Shown here piece after piece: positions 8,512 to 17,409 of a stretch of DNA of 64,000 nucleotides. Each line of letters starts with the position of its first letter. The first letter of the stretch is position 1. The notes beneath the pieces are model-generated. The model did not search any database, had not been told where the DNA came from, and saw only the letters and a program-made list of their open reading frames with translations. The position numbers were made by a program, and so were the translations under genes. Source of the DNA: Paracoccaceae bacterium (GTDB lineage Bacteria; Pseudomonadota; Alphaproteobacteria; Rhodobacterales; Rhodobacteraceae); NCBI GenBank assembly GCA_902602765.1, contig CACKSH010000004.1:1-64000 (forward strand), written 5' to 3'.

Positions 8512-8532
8512 AATTCCGTTAATGTAATTTAA

Positions 8533-9153
8533 TTAGTTCTGTGCGTAATATTCAATAACTAGATTAGGCTCCATAATTACTGGATATGGCACATCGGACA
8601 ACCCAGGAGTACGTACAAACCTAACCGTCATTTTAGAATGGTCTACTTCCAAATACTCAGGAACATCTCTCTCGGGTAGTTGTGCTGCCTCCAATACAAC
8701 CGCGATTTGTTTTGATTTTTCTCTGACTTCAACGACATCACCCTCTTTAACCCTGTATGATGGGATATTTACGCGTCTACCATTAACTAGAACATGACCA
8801 TGATTTACGAACTGACGAGCTGCGAAAACTGTTGCGACAAATTTAGCCCTATAAACAACTGCATCAAGCCTTCGTTCGAGTAGCCCTACTAAATTTTCAC
8901 CAGTATCACCTTTTACCTTCTCGGCATCTCCAAAAATTCTTCGAAATTGTTTTTCGGTAAGGTCCCCGTAATAGCCTTTAAGTTTTTGCTTTGCTCTTAG
9001 CTGCAAACCAAAGTCTGATAGCTTTGTTTTACGGCGCTGCCCATGCTGGCCGGGCCCATACTCTCGTCTGTTCACTGGAGACTTTGGACGACCCCAAATA
9101 TTCTCGCCCATTCTTCTATCAATTTTATGCTTGGCAGCAGTTCTTTTTGTCAT
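8533..9153 (-). CDS. rpsD: 30S ribosomal protein S4
   Basis: A 206-residue protein with the S4 N-terminal domain ([37 protein letters not shown]) and the S4 RNA-binding domain [20 protein letters not shown]...[23 protein letters not shown]4 is a primary 16S rRNA binder that nucleates 30S assembly. A strong GAAGGAG precedes the ATG. It is a single-gene unit with its own promoter and terminator, as is common in alphaproteobacteria, rather than part of an alpha operon. Confidence 0.98.
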   Translation of the reverse strand: MTKRTAAKHKIDRRMGENIWGRPKSPVNRREYGPGQHGQRRKTKLSDFGLQLRAKQKLKGYYGDLTEKQFRRIFGDAEKVKGDTGENLVGLLERRLDAVVYRAKFVATVFAARQFVNHGHVLVNGRRVNIPSYRVKEGDVVEVREKSKQIAVVLEAAQLPERDVPEYLEVDHSKMTVRFVRTPGLSDVPYPVIMEPNLVIEYYAQN

Positions 9154-9272
9154 CTGCTGATCTCCTTCCTATTTTAGCGCGCAACGGCGGTTTCGAAGGG
9201 CGTTGTCCTCTTGCTTAAAGCACGACAGGGTTTCCTTTGCAGGAGCCACCAACACCAACAATTAAAAAAGCG

Positions 9273-9300
9273 CTTATACATCCTTCATTGCCGGTGTCAA
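9273..9300 (-). promoter_or_regulatory. Sigma-70-type promoter of rpsD
   Basis: On the minus strand TTGACA (9295-9300) and TATAAG (9273-9278) are separated by 16 bases, close to the consensus. Transcription would start near 9266, giving a leader of about 110 bases before the rpsD ATG. That leader is noticeably GC-richer than the surrounding gap and contains complementary segments (GCGTT/AACGC-type) that could fold. The rest of the 347-base gap to phaA (9301-9500) is AT-rich. Confidence 0.7.
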
Positions 9301-9425
9301 CGCATTCAGTACACTTTCTGAACACGACAAAGTCTAAACTTTAATCATTTTTAAAAATATAAGATTACAATTTCATAAAGTTTTATCATTACAAAAAAAA
9401 ACACTTATTTGTAATATTATTGCTC

Positions 9426-9442
9426 TTGCCGCGATGCAGCAA
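9426..9442. promoter_or_regulatory. Candidate operator upstream of phaA
   Basis: TTGCCGC-GAT-GCAGCAA is a near-perfect 7-base inverted repeat (one mismatch) 58 bases before the phaA start. Its TGC/GCA-rich form recalls the sites described for the PHB regulator PhaR, which is inference from motif appearance only. Confidence 0.25.
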
Positions 9443-9500
9443 AGCCGCTAAACAGCGTATGAATCGTAAGTAACAGCAAAAACCGCATGGGAAATAAAGC

Positions 9501-10676
9501 ATGACAAACGTCGTTATAGCATCAGCAGCTCGCACTGCAGTAGGAAGTTTTAGTGGGTCTTTTGGAAATACACCGGCCCACGAGCTTGGCACAACTGTCC
9601 TAGAAGCGTTAGTTTCGAGAGCAGGCATAGATAAGTCAGAAGTTTCCGAAACAATAATGGGTCAAGTTTTAACTGCTGGTCAAGGGCAAAACCCTGCACG
9701 ACAGGCTCACGTGAACGCAGGTTTGCCTGTTGAATCTGCCGCCTGGGGCATAAATCAGGTATGCGGTTCAGGCCTAAGAGCTGTCGCGCTTGCAGCACAA
9801 CATATTCAACTTGGAGATGCCTCAATAATCTGTGCTGGTGGTCAAGAAAATATGTCTTTGAGCCCTCATGTTTCTCATCTTCGCTCTGGACATAAGATGG
9901 GCGACGTTAAATATATAGATAGCATGATCAAAGATGGACTTTGGGATGCATTCAATGGCTATCATATGGGACAGACAGCAGAAAACGTTGCAGAGCAATG
10001 GCAAATCTCAAGGGATATGCAGGATGAATTCGCTTTATCATCTCAAAACAAAGCAGAAGCCGCGCAAGTTGCTGGAAAATTTGAAGATGAGATTGTGCCA
10101 TTTACAGTTAAAACACGCAAAGGCGATATTTCAGTAGATAAAGACGAATACATAAGGCACGGCGCTACAATTGAAAATATGCAGAAACTAAGACCAGCAT
10201 TCGCAAAGGATGGAAGTGTTACAGCCGCGAATGCCTCCGGCATAAACGATGGTGCAGCAGCTGCGCTCGTAATGTCGGCTGAAGAGGCCAATAACAGAGG
10301 CATTGAGCCGCTTGCAAGAATTGCTTCCTATGCAACCGCCGGACTAGACCCGAAGATAATGGGTGTGGGCCCAATTTATGCGAGTAGGAAAGCTCTTAAA
10401 AAGGCGGGATGGTCTGTAAAAGATCTTGAACTTGTTGAAGCGAATGAAGCTTTTGCTGCTCAAGCTTGTGCCGTTAATAAAGATATGGGGTGGGATCCAA
10501 GTATAGTTAATGTAAATGGGGGAGCGATAGCTATAGGACATCCTATCGGAGCATCTGGAGCTCGTGTTTTAAATACTTTGTTGTTCGAAATGAAACGCCG
10601 ATCAGCAAAAAAAGGACTTGCAACATTATGCATTGGTGGTGGAATGGGTGTCGCCATGTGTCTAGAACGAGATTAA
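9501..10676 (+). CDS. phaA: Acetyl-CoA acetyltransferase (beta-ketothiolase)
   Basis: A 391-residue thiolase that condenses two acetyl-CoA to acetoacetyl-CoA. It has the acyl-enzyme Cys in [14 protein letters not shown], the [12 protein letters not shown] histidine motif and the C-terminal [10 protein letters not shown] cysteine. Length and motifs fit the biosynthetic PhaA/AtoB type. The next gene, phaB, follows 44 bases downstream on the same strand, making a polyhydroxybutyrate-precursor pair; the synthase phaC is not in the window. The Shine-Dalgarno is weak (GGGAAATAAAGC). A catabolic thiolase role in acetoacetate use is possible as well. Confidence 0.93.
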   Translation: MTNVVIASAARTAVGSFSGSFGNTPAHELGTTVLEALVSRAGIDKSEVSETIMGQVLTAGQGQNPARQAHVNAGLPVESAAWGINQVCGSGLRAVALAAQHIQLGDASIICAGGQENMSLSPHVSHLRSGHKMGDVKYIDSMIKDGLWDAFNGYHMGQTAENVAEQWQISRDMQDEFALSSQNKAEAAQVAGKFEDEIVPFTVKTRKGDISVDKDEYIRHGATIENMQKLRPAFAKDGSVTAANASGINDGAAAALVMSAEEANNRGIEPLARIASYATAGLDPKIMGVGPIYASRKALKKAGWSVKDLELVEANEAFAAQACAVNKDMGWDPSIVNVNGGAIAIGHPIGASGARVLNTLLFEMKRRSAKKGLATLCIGGGMGVAMCLERD

Positions 10677-10720
10677 TGCTTCAATCAAAATTTAAAACAA
10701 ACCTGACTTAGGAGAAGATT

Positions 10721-11443
10721 ATGTCAAGAATTGCATTGGTTACTGGGGGCTCAAGAGGTATTGGAGCATCTATATCAAAAAGGTTAAAGCAAGATGGCTT
10801 CACAGTTGCCGCTACCTATGCAGGAAACGACGAAGCAGCAGCTTCTTTTACAGCTGAGACTGGAATCAAAAGCTATAGATGGGATGTATCTAGTTATGAA
10901 GAGAGCAAATCTGGCATTGAAAAAGTCGAGAGTGAGTTGGGACCAGTTGATGTAGTCGTTGCCAACGCTGGAATTTTACGTGATGCTCCTTTTCACAGAA
11001 TGACTCCGGAACAATGGAATGAAGTGATCGCAACTAACTTGACAGGAGTTTTTAATACCGTCCATCCTGTCTGGCCAGGAATGAGAGAACGGAAATTTGG
11101 CAGAGTAATCGTTATATCTTCTATAAATGGCCAAAAGGGTCAGTTTGGTCAGGTAAATTACGCTGCAACAAAAGCTGGTGATTTAGGAATAGTAAAATCT
11201 CTAGCACAAGAAGGTGCAAGAAATGGAATAACAGCAAATGCCGTATGCCCAGGGTATATTGCTACGGAAATGATAGCGTCAATGCCAGAAAAAGCACTAG
11301 AGGCGGTCATTGGTCAAATCCCGGCTGGACGCGTAGGTGAACCAGATGAAATAGCAAGATGCGTTGCATTTTTGGCATCAGACGATGCAGGGTTTATAAA
11401 TGGATCTACCATCTCAGCTAATGGCGCTCAGTTTTTTGTCTAA
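10721..11443 (+). CDS. phaB: Acetoacetyl-CoA reductase
   Basis: A 240-residue short-chain dehydrogenase with the TGGSRGIG cofactor loop, NAG (VVANAGILRD), catalytic Ser in VISSING and Tyr-x3-Lys in YAATKAG. PhaB enzymes reduce acetoacetyl-CoA with NADPH to (R)-3-hydroxybutyryl-CoA. The position just after phaA supports this over the related FabG. AGGAGA lies seven bases before the ATG. No terminator is obvious after the stop; an A-run follows. Confidence 0.92.
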   Translation: MSRIALVTGGSRGIGASISKRLKQDGFTVAATYAGNDEAAASFTAETGIKSYRWDVSSYEESKSGIEKVESELGPVDVVVANAGILRDAPFHRMTPEQWNEVIATNLTGVFNTVHPVWPGMRERKFGRVIVISSINGQKGQFGQVNYAATKAGDLGIVKSLAQEGARNGITANAVCPGYIATEMIASMPEKALEAVIGQIPAGRVGEPDEIARCVAFLASDDAGFINGSTISANGAQFFV

Positions 11444-11547
11444 AAAAAATAGTTATAGGCTAACGGACGTCAAACCGCTGCCTAGATCCATTAAACCTTA
11501 TAAATGATATGCAAATTTATTAAGCCGCATAAAATTTATATGAACTG

Positions 11548-11576
11548 TATTTTTGCTTAATCGGATATTATATAAT
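11548..11576 (+). promoter_or_regulatory. Possible promoter before the SH3-domain gene
   Basis: A perfect TATAAT at 11571-11576 lies 17 bases after a poor -35 (TATTTT), 72 bases upstream of the TTG start of the SH3 protein. The 205-base gap (11444-11648) holds nothing else that I can support. Confidence 0.3.
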
Positions 11577-11648
11577 GGACTGTGTTAAGATGTTGTTCTA
11601 TCAATCTTATAGTAGTCAGGATACCGATTAGGACACTGGAAAATTCGT

Positions 11649-12146
11649 TTGAAATTGCGGTCTCTTTATATTTTGTGCACGATTCTGGTGGCAGCTATCG
11701 GAACTCACATTAATGCGTCAGAGCGTGGCCCTGTCACAAACCTCCTAATACCACGATATGTTTCCCTTAAAGCGAACGAAGCAAACGCAAGGAGGGGCCC
11801 CTCCCTCTCACATCGAATAGATTGGATATTTAAAAAAAAGGGAATGCCATTAGAAATTTATGGTGAATATGACAACTGGCGAAGGGTACGTGATGCAGAA
11901 GGCGCAGGCGGATGGATACACTATTCTTTACTTTCAGGAGTACGCTCTATTATTGTAACTTCCTTAATAGCAGACTTGCATCGAAAATCTGATCAAAACT
12001 CAATGGTTATGGCCAGAATTGAACAGAATTATATCGCTGACTTACGAAAATGTATTAAAGAGTGGTGCGAAATTGACGCTGGTAAGTATGATGGATGGAT
12101 AAAAAAAACTGATATTTGGGGAGTTGCACCAGACGAAATTCGCTGA
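11649..12146 (+). CDS. Exported SH3-domain protein (SH3_4/DUF1058 type)
   Basis: A 165-residue protein with a signal peptide (basic start, hydrophobic LYILCTILVAAIGTHI, then NASE) and two bacterial SH3 units. The first includes VSLKANEANARRGPS, IFKKKGMPLEIY, DNWRRVRD and GGWIHYSLLSG, the pattern of the alphaproteobacterial SH3_4 family; the second, from about residue 102, is more degenerate. Such proteins are periplasmic and thought to bind the cell wall. The start is TTG with a distant GGA, so it is the best available start but not certain. It is 42 bases upstream of neuB, but a functional link is not implied. Confidence 0.8.
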   Translation: MKLRSLYILCTILVAAIGTHINASERGPVTNLLIPRYVSLKANEANARRGPSLSHRIDWIFKKKGMPLEIYGEYDNWRRVRDAEGAGGWIHYSLLSGVRSIIVTSLIADLHRKSDQNSMVMARIEQNYIADLRKCIKEWCEIDAGKYDGWIKKTDIWGVAPDEIR

Positions 12147-12188
12147 CGTCAATTGCAAAAGGTAACAAGTGTGGAAAGGGAAGCTTAA

Positions 12189-13217
12189 ATGAAAATAGGC
12201 AATCGAAGTATTGGCCCTAATGAACCTCCTTTAGTCATTGCGGAAATTGGCATTAACCATGGTGGTGATCTAAATGTCGCAAAAAATATGGTTGATTTAA
12301 TTGCCAGCTCAGGTTGCGAGTGCGTAAAGCATCAAACCCATATTATCGAAGATGAAATGACGGAAGAAGCTAAGTCGATTTTCCCTCCAAACGCAGATAA
12401 ATCAATTTGGGACGTGATGAAAGAATGTTCTCTGACACTCGATGAGGAAAAGGAACTTAAAAAACATGCTGAAAATTTAGGATTAATATGGATATCCACC
12501 CCATTTTCAAGAAAGGCTGTAGACTTTTTAGATCACATTGATGTGCCAGCTTTCAAAATAGGGTCGGGCGAAGCAGATAATCTTCCCTTGATAAATCACA
12601 TAGCAAAAAAAGGTAAACCGATTATTATGTCGACTGGCATGCAATCAATTCAAAGTTTAAAAAATAGTGTGAAAATCTTGGAAAACTCGCACGTCGAGTA
12701 TGCTTTGTTAGAATGCACTAACCTATATCCGTCTCCTCCAGAAATTGTCAGCTTGAAAGGCATAGAGGAACTTAAAGACGCTTTCCCAAAAGCACTAGTC
12801 GGATTTTCAGATCACTCAATTGGCCCAGAGATGGCGCTAGCTTCTGTAGCTCTTGGTGCCTGCATAGTTGAGCGACATTTCACTGATACGCGGTATAGGA
12901 ATGGCCCTGACATCAGTTGTTCTATGGACCCCGCCGAACTGCGACTTATGATCGACAGATCAGTTGAGATATACAAAGCTTTAAAAAATCCAAAACAGAG
13001 AACCATACCAGAGGAAGACGTTTATAAATTTGCTCGAGCTTCAGTTGTTGCAGATAAAGATATGCCGGCTGGTCATATCATAACAGAAAAAGATATCTGG
13101 GCTCGAAGACCAGGATCTGGCGAGATCCCCGGGTATAAGTATCATGATGTAATTGGTAAAAAGCTTAGACTTGCGGTTAAAAAAAACCATCAATTGGAAT
13201 GGTCTAATTTTCATTAG
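12189..13217 (+). CDS. neuB: N-acetylneuraminate (nonulosonate) synthase
   Basis: A 342-residue NeuB-family enzyme that condenses phosphoenolpyruvate with ManNAc or a related hexosamine to a nine-carbon sialic-acid-type sugar. The TIM-barrel part starts with PLVIAEIGINHGGD and includes KHQTH, STPFSRKAVDFL, PAFKIGSGEADN, STGMQS, ECTNLYPSPP and FSDHSIG. A C-terminal SAF/antifreeze-like domain (ARASVVADKDMPAGHIITE...WARRPGSG) covers about residues 280-340. GGAAAGGGA precedes the ATG. With neuC 65 bases downstream and neuA nearby, the complete activation route to a CMP-nonulosonate is present. Confidence 0.93.
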   Translation: MKIGNRSIGPNEPPLVIAEIGINHGGDLNVAKNMVDLIASSGCECVKHQTHIIEDEMTEEAKSIFPPNADKSIWDVMKECSLTLDEEKELKKHAENLGLIWISTPFSRKAVDFLDHIDVPAFKIGSGEADNLPLINHIAKKGKPIIMSTGMQSIQSLKNSVKILENSHVEYALLECTNLYPSPPEIVSLKGIEELKDAFPKALVGFSDHSIGPEMALASVALGACIVERHFTDTRYRNGPDISCSMDPAELRLMIDRSVEIYKALKNPKQRTIPEEDVYKFARASVVADKDMPAGHIITEKDIWARRPGSGEIPGYKYHDVIGKKLRLAVKKNHQLEWSNFH

Positions 13218-13282
13218 TGAATGTTAATAATATCCGTTATACGACATTGAATTCGATATAGATTTGATTGGAACTACTCACT

Positions 13283-14398
13283 ATGACCAAAAAATTGCTT
13301 TTTGTCACAGGCACGCGCGCAGACTTTGGTAAAGTCGAACCCTTGGCAATTAAAGCAAGAGATGCCGGGTATTCTGTGAGTTTTTGGGTTACCGGAATGC
13401 ACATGTTGAATAAATATGGGCTGACTAAGTTAGAAGTAGAGCGCGTAGAAGGCGTAGATATTTTTGAATTTAAAAACCAAAACGAAAATGACGCATTAGA
13501 TAAAATTCATGCTAATACGGTCGTGGGCTTTTCACAATTTATAGGTCATCATAAACCTGACCTGGTATTCATTCATGGCGACAGAATTGAAGCATTATCG
13601 TGTTCATTGGTATGCGCAACTAACAGTTTACCATCAGTTCATATTGAAGGTGGAGAAATTTCAGGAACCATCGATGAAATATTTCGACATTGTAATACAA
13701 AATTAGCGCACTGCCACTTTGTCAGCTCCGAAATAGCAAAAAAACGTATAATGCGGATGGGTGAGGAAGATAAACGGATTTACGTAATTGGCTCACCAGA
13801 ACTTGATTTCCACGCAAAACCATCTGGCGTAAACATCGACGAAGTTAAAAAACGCTATGATATAAAATTTAATGATTATGGTATTTGCACATATCACCCC
13901 GTTACTTCGGAAGCGAATGATATGGGTAAGCAAGCGACAGCCCTATTTGAAACATTGAAGCGCTCTGAACGTAAGTTTGTAACAATTTTGCCCAATAATG
14001 ATCCAGGCTATAAAGAAATTTGGCAAGTGATCGAGACACTGCCCCTGACTCAATTTAGGGTAATCCCATCAATGCGCTTCTCATATTTTTCTGAATTAAT
14101 GAAAAACTCGTCAGTAATTGTGGGGAATTCGTCAGCAGGTGTAAGAGAAGCGCCTTTTCTGGGCATACCATCGCTTGACATAGGATCAAGACAGCAAGCC
14201 CGAGGCACTGCAGTTTCCGTTACCAACTGTAAACCAACCGATCGTAAACAAATCTTAAGCTTTCTCACAAATTCATGGGGCGCTTGCTATCCCAGAGATG
14301 AGAGTTTTGGGACCGGTAAAAGCTCCGAGAAGTTTCTCAAAATACTGAACTCTCCAGAATTTTGGGCAAATGACATCCAAAAAATATTTAATGAGTGA
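13283..14398 (+). CDS. neuC: UDP-N-acetylglucosamine 2-epimerase (hydrolysing)
   Basis: A 371-residue protein from ATG 13283 (a TTG 15 bases upstream is an alternative). It starts TKKLLFVTGTRADFGKVEPL, the signature of the hydrolysing epimerases that release ManNAc (or a di-N-acetyl analogue) from UDP-GlcNAc for NeuB. Further family blocks are FIHGDRIEALS, HIEGGEISGTIDE, THYPVTSE-like TYHPVTSE, and NSSAGVREAPFLGIPSLDIGSRQ. The end overlaps the start of the Kdo-transferase gene. Which of sialic, legionaminic or a related acid is made cannot be settled from sequence by eye. Confidence 0.9.
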   Translation: MTKKLLFVTGTRADFGKVEPLAIKARDAGYSVSFWVTGMHMLNKYGLTKLEVERVEGVDIFEFKNQNENDALDKIHANTVVGFSQFIGHHKPDLVFIHGDRIEALSCSLVCATNSLPSVHIEGGEISGTIDEIFRHCNTKLAHCHFVSSEIAKKRIMRMGEEDKRIYVIGSPELDFHAKPSGVNIDEVKKRYDIKFNDYGICTYHPVTSEANDMGKQATALFETLKRSERKFVTILPNNDPGYKEIWQVIETLPLTQFRVIPSMRFSYFSELMKNSSVIVGNSSAGVREAPFLGIPSLDIGSRQQARGTAVSVTNCKPTDRKQILSFLTNSWGACYPRDESFGTGKSSEKFLKILNSPEFWANDIQKIFNE

Positions 14399-15677
14399 AC
14401 CCTTGAAGAAACTAGCGGTGATCTTTTGGCAAACACTTTATAATCTACTTCAATTTGCGCTTCGTATTTCTGCGGACATGATACTGAAAAGACGCCTTAG
14501 GGCACAAAAAGAGCATCCCCTACGCTGGAGAGAAAGACTTGGCGAAACCAATCAGGTTAGACCGCAAGGTCAGCTAATTTGGCTTCATGCTGTAGGATTA
14601 GGGGAGGTTATGGCCCTTCGTGGATTAATTGATATTATTTTACAAATCAAACCTGATTGTAATTTTTTAGTTACATCAGGGACATTAAAATCTGCTGAGC
14701 TTTTTTCTCAAAATCTACCTGCAAATACAACACATCAATTTATACCATTTGATGCTCATAAGTTTAGACGAAGTTTCTTATCACGTTGGGAACCAACTTT
14801 AGTGATTTGGTCAGAACAAGAAATTTGGCCAGGTTTCATTAAAGATTGTGCCAGGCTAAAAATTCCACAAGTATGGATAAACGCCAGGATGGGAGATAAA
14901 GCGTATAATTCAAGGAGATGGCTTAAGCCATTTTTTGGAGATCTTTATTCCAACTTTAAGTTCATATCAGCACAAGACAAAAAAACAGGGGAAAATATTG
15001 CAAAATTTATTGAACCTAATTTAACACATCGCATTAGAGTTGATGGTTCATTAAAGCCTGCTGCCCCAAGACTGCAATCTAAACTAAGCATACCAAAACA
15101 AATTCTACCCTTAATAAAAAATAGGAAAATTCTCACGATAGTTTCATCTCATCATGAAGACGAAAAGTTTGCGATAAATTCGTTAACAAAACTTTCAAAA
15201 AAAGCACGCCCTGTTTTAGTGATAATTCCAAGATATATTGAGCGTGCGGCCAGCATACAGGATAAATGTAGTAAAGCAGGTTTAAGATGCTCAATCCTGT
15301 CAGAGCTTGGTGAGATTTCCTCTAGCCCAGACGTTTATGTTTCAAACCAAATAGGTGCACCAGCCATTTGGTTGCCCATCACAAATTTTGCCCTCATCGG
15401 GGGAACTTACTGCAATGTAAATGGACATAATCCGTGGGAACCCATAAATTTTGGGGTAGCAATAATTCATGGTCCTAAGACTGCTAATTTTTCAGAGGAC
15501 TTCCAAGAACTTTTGGCTTCTGGTAGTTCCACGGAGCTCCTAGAAACAGACGAATTGGCCAAGTTAATCAAACACAAAAATTTTGATAATCAAATTAAAA
15601 ATGCGAGGTCACTTTTACAAAGAAAATTAAGAGCCGTGCAAGACCTGTCAAACGATATTTTACTAATGTTAAATTAA
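14391..15677 (+). CDS. waaA: Kdo transferase family protein (WaaA/KdtA)
   Basis: 428 residues from ATG 14391 (overlapping neuC by 8 bases; ATG 14370 is an alternative). The family transfers 3-deoxy-octulosonate from a CMP-sugar to lipid IVA at the inner membrane. Seen are an N-terminal hydrophobic anchor, HPLRWRERLGE, LIWLHAVGLGEVMALRGLI (the Glu is the presumed catalytic base), WSEQEIWPGFIKDC and GGTYCNVNGHNPWEPINFG. The usual neighbours of waaA are lipid A genes, and indeed an acyltransferase follows, but the upstream partners neuB and neuC make a different nine-carbon acid. The donor could therefore be CMP-Kdo as normal or a CMP-nonulosonate; the second is speculative. Confidence 0.85.
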   Translation: MSEPLKKLAVIFWQTLYNLLQFALRISADMILKRRLRAQKEHPLRWRERLGETNQVRPQGQLIWLHAVGLGEVMALRGLIDIILQIKPDCNFLVTSGTLKSAELFSQNLPANTTHQFIPFDAHKFRRSFLSRWEPTLVIWSEQEIWPGFIKDCARLKIPQVWINARMGDKAYNSRRWLKPFFGDLYSNFKFISAQDKKTGENIAKFIEPNLTHRIRVDGSLKPAAPRLQSKLSIPKQILPLIKNRKILTIVSSHHEDEKFAINSLTKLSKKARPVLVIIPRYIERAASIQDKCSKAGLRCSILSELGEISSSPDVYVSNQIGAPAIWLPITNFALIGGTYCNVNGHNPWEPINFGVAIIHGPKTANFSEDFQELLASGSSTELLETDELAKLIKHKNFDNQIKNARSLLQRKLRAVQDLSNDILLMLN

Positions 15678-15719
15678 AATCAATCAAAGTTTACTGAGAA
15701 ATTAATAGGTAACAAAAAA

Positions 15720-16637
15720 TTGTCGAATAAACATAAGAACTTTGAGACTCAAGGAAAGCAGAGATCACGTTTTTTAGATCTTAGCACTTATATTTTCGTA
15801 AGATTTATTTTAGGCATTTTATCAATTTTACCTTATCCAATAAAAATTACTTTGGGTGGTTTGATTTACCAAAAAATTATTTCGCCGTTATCTGGTAATC
15901 GCAAACGTATAATTGATAACCTTAAACTTATATTTCCTGATCTTGAAAAAGAAAAACGAGAGGAGCTATGTAGCAAAGTTCCTAATAATATTGGACGTAC
16001 TTTCTTTGAATTACTATCGCCAAATGGGTTTTCTAGCATCGCGAAATCAGCCAAAATATCTGGACCTGGTTTTAAAGCACTGAGGGATGCTCAAGAACAA
16101 AGAAAATCTGTTATCCTAGTTTCTGGTCATTTGGGGAACTATGACGTTGTGCGTGTGGTTCTTAATGCAAACAAAATTTCAGTGGGGGCGCTCTATAAAC
16201 CTATGAACAATCCCTATTTTAATACTTTTTATGAAAGATGTATTAAACAAATTGCCGAACCATTATTTCCAAGAGGCCGCGTAGGCATGGGAAATATGAT
16301 GCGGTATCTCAGTGACGGTAAGGTAGTCGCTTTTTTGATTGACCAATACATGAGTCACGGAGAACCTTTAAAGTTTTTTGGACACACAGCATACACAGCA
16401 ACTTCTGCTGCGAAATTAGCATTAAAACATGATGCATTGCTGATCACATTCTATGTGGTACGTAATAATGATGGTATAAATTTCGACTTAGTATTTGAAA
16501 GTCCAGTAACGCCCACTTCAGCCAATGAAATGACCCAAGTCATAAATAACAGGTTAGAAAAACAGATTAGAAAAAATATGGGACAATGGTTATGGACTCA
16601 TAGGCGATGGAAGTCACCCAACTCAATAGAAGAATAA
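15720..16637 (+). CDS. Lipid A (lauroyl-type) acyltransferase family protein
   Basis: A 305-residue LpxL/HtrB-type protein starting at TTG 15720 with AGG nine bases upstream. It has a membrane-proximal N-terminus (FVRFILGILSILPYPIKI), the catalytic H-x4-D motif in VSGHLGNYDVVR, LYKPMNNPYF, FPRGRVGMGNMMRYL and FLIDQYM. The family adds secondary acyl chains to Kdo-lipid A using acyl-ACP. Its place directly after the Kdo transferase supports a lipid A role. Convergent neuA ends two bases away. Confidence 0.88.
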   Translation: MSNKHKNFETQGKQRSRFLDLSTYIFVRFILGILSILPYPIKITLGGLIYQKIISPLSGNRKRIIDNLKLIFPDLEKEKREELCSKVPNNIGRTFFELLSPNGFSSIAKSAKISGPGFKALRDAQEQRKSVILVSGHLGNYDVVRVVLNANKISVGALYKPMNNPYFNTFYERCIKQIAEPLFPRGRVGMGNMMRYLSDGKVVAFLIDQYMSHGEPLKFFGHTAYTATSAAKLALKHDALLITFYVVRNNDGINFDLVFESPVTPTSANEMTQVINNRLEKQIRKNMGQWLWTHRRWKSPNSIEE

Positions 16638-16639
16638 AG

Positions 16640-17314
16640 TTAGTTTTTTGAGTACTCTTTGTAGATCCGAGCTATTCTATCAAAATCTTCCTGACTATCT
16701 ATGTCTAAACTATTTTCACTTGGCATTTCTACAACACCCGTATTTGTTGAAGAAAATCCGCCGTTTTTTTCAAACCATCCACCATTGAAAACATAAACTG
16801 CACCATTTGGCCTAAAAAGCTTTGGTAGGTCCTGTCTATTCATGAAAATAAACTCTGGGTCTCCCAGAGGTATAAATTTGTTACCTCGAACGAAACCAGA
16901 TTTCAGTACGGCTCTATCTTGAGAAGACACTGTGAATAATAGATCAAAATGGTTTTTCTTATAAGTTTCAATACATTTTGAAATGTCCTCATCCCGTCTC
17001 AAGGGTGATGTTGGCTGCAGAAGAACTATAGTAGACTTTTGCAGCTCATATTGTTTTATGAGCTCTAACATCAACTCGGCCATAGTAGACTGATCTGTTG
17101 ACAATTCTGGAGAACGCTGGTGCTGTTTCACCCTAAAAAATTTAAGCTCTTCCTCCAAGTTTTTATCACTCGAAATTATAACTTCATTAACGCAACGCAA
17201 TGCTTGATCAAGGGTTATCTTATAAACCTTTTCTGATCCTAGCTTAAGAAAATTTTTATCAGGCAGGCCCTTTGAGCCAGCCCGACACGGGACTATAGCG
17301 ACACAGTTATGCAA
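16640..17314 (-). CDS. neuA: CMP-nonulosonate (N-acetylneuraminate) cytidylyltransferase
   Basis: A 224-residue enzyme starting at TTG 17314 with GAGG five bases upstream. The CMP-sugar synthetase signature AIVPCRAGSKGLPDKNF is at the N-terminus, followed by ISSD, LLQPTSPLRRDEDI and DIDSQEDF near the end. These match NeuA-type enzymes rather than KdsB (PARYxSxRLPGKPL). It activates the NeuB product with CTP. It is on the opposite strand from neuB-neuC but only about 2 kb away, completing a neuBCA set around the Kdo-transferase and acyltransferase genes. Confidence 0.9.
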   Translation of the reverse strand: MHNCVAIVPCRAGSKGLPDKNFLKLGSEKVYKITLDQALRCVNEVIISSDKNLEEELKFFRVKQHQRSPELSTDQSTMAELMLELIKQYELQKSTIVLLQPTSPLRRDEDISKCIETYKKNHFDLLFTVSSQDRAVLKSGFVRGNKFIPLGDPEFIFMNRQDLPKLFRPNGAVYVFNGGWFEKNGGFSSTNTGVVEMPSENSLDIDSQEDFDRIARIYKEYSKN

Positions 17315-17409
17315 TAAAACCTCATTATTATTTTCATATTCCTATTTTAGTTTGATGTTTGACCCCCTAAAAAAGGGAGTTAGGCTAAATATTCACCACT
17401 TCTTATAGA

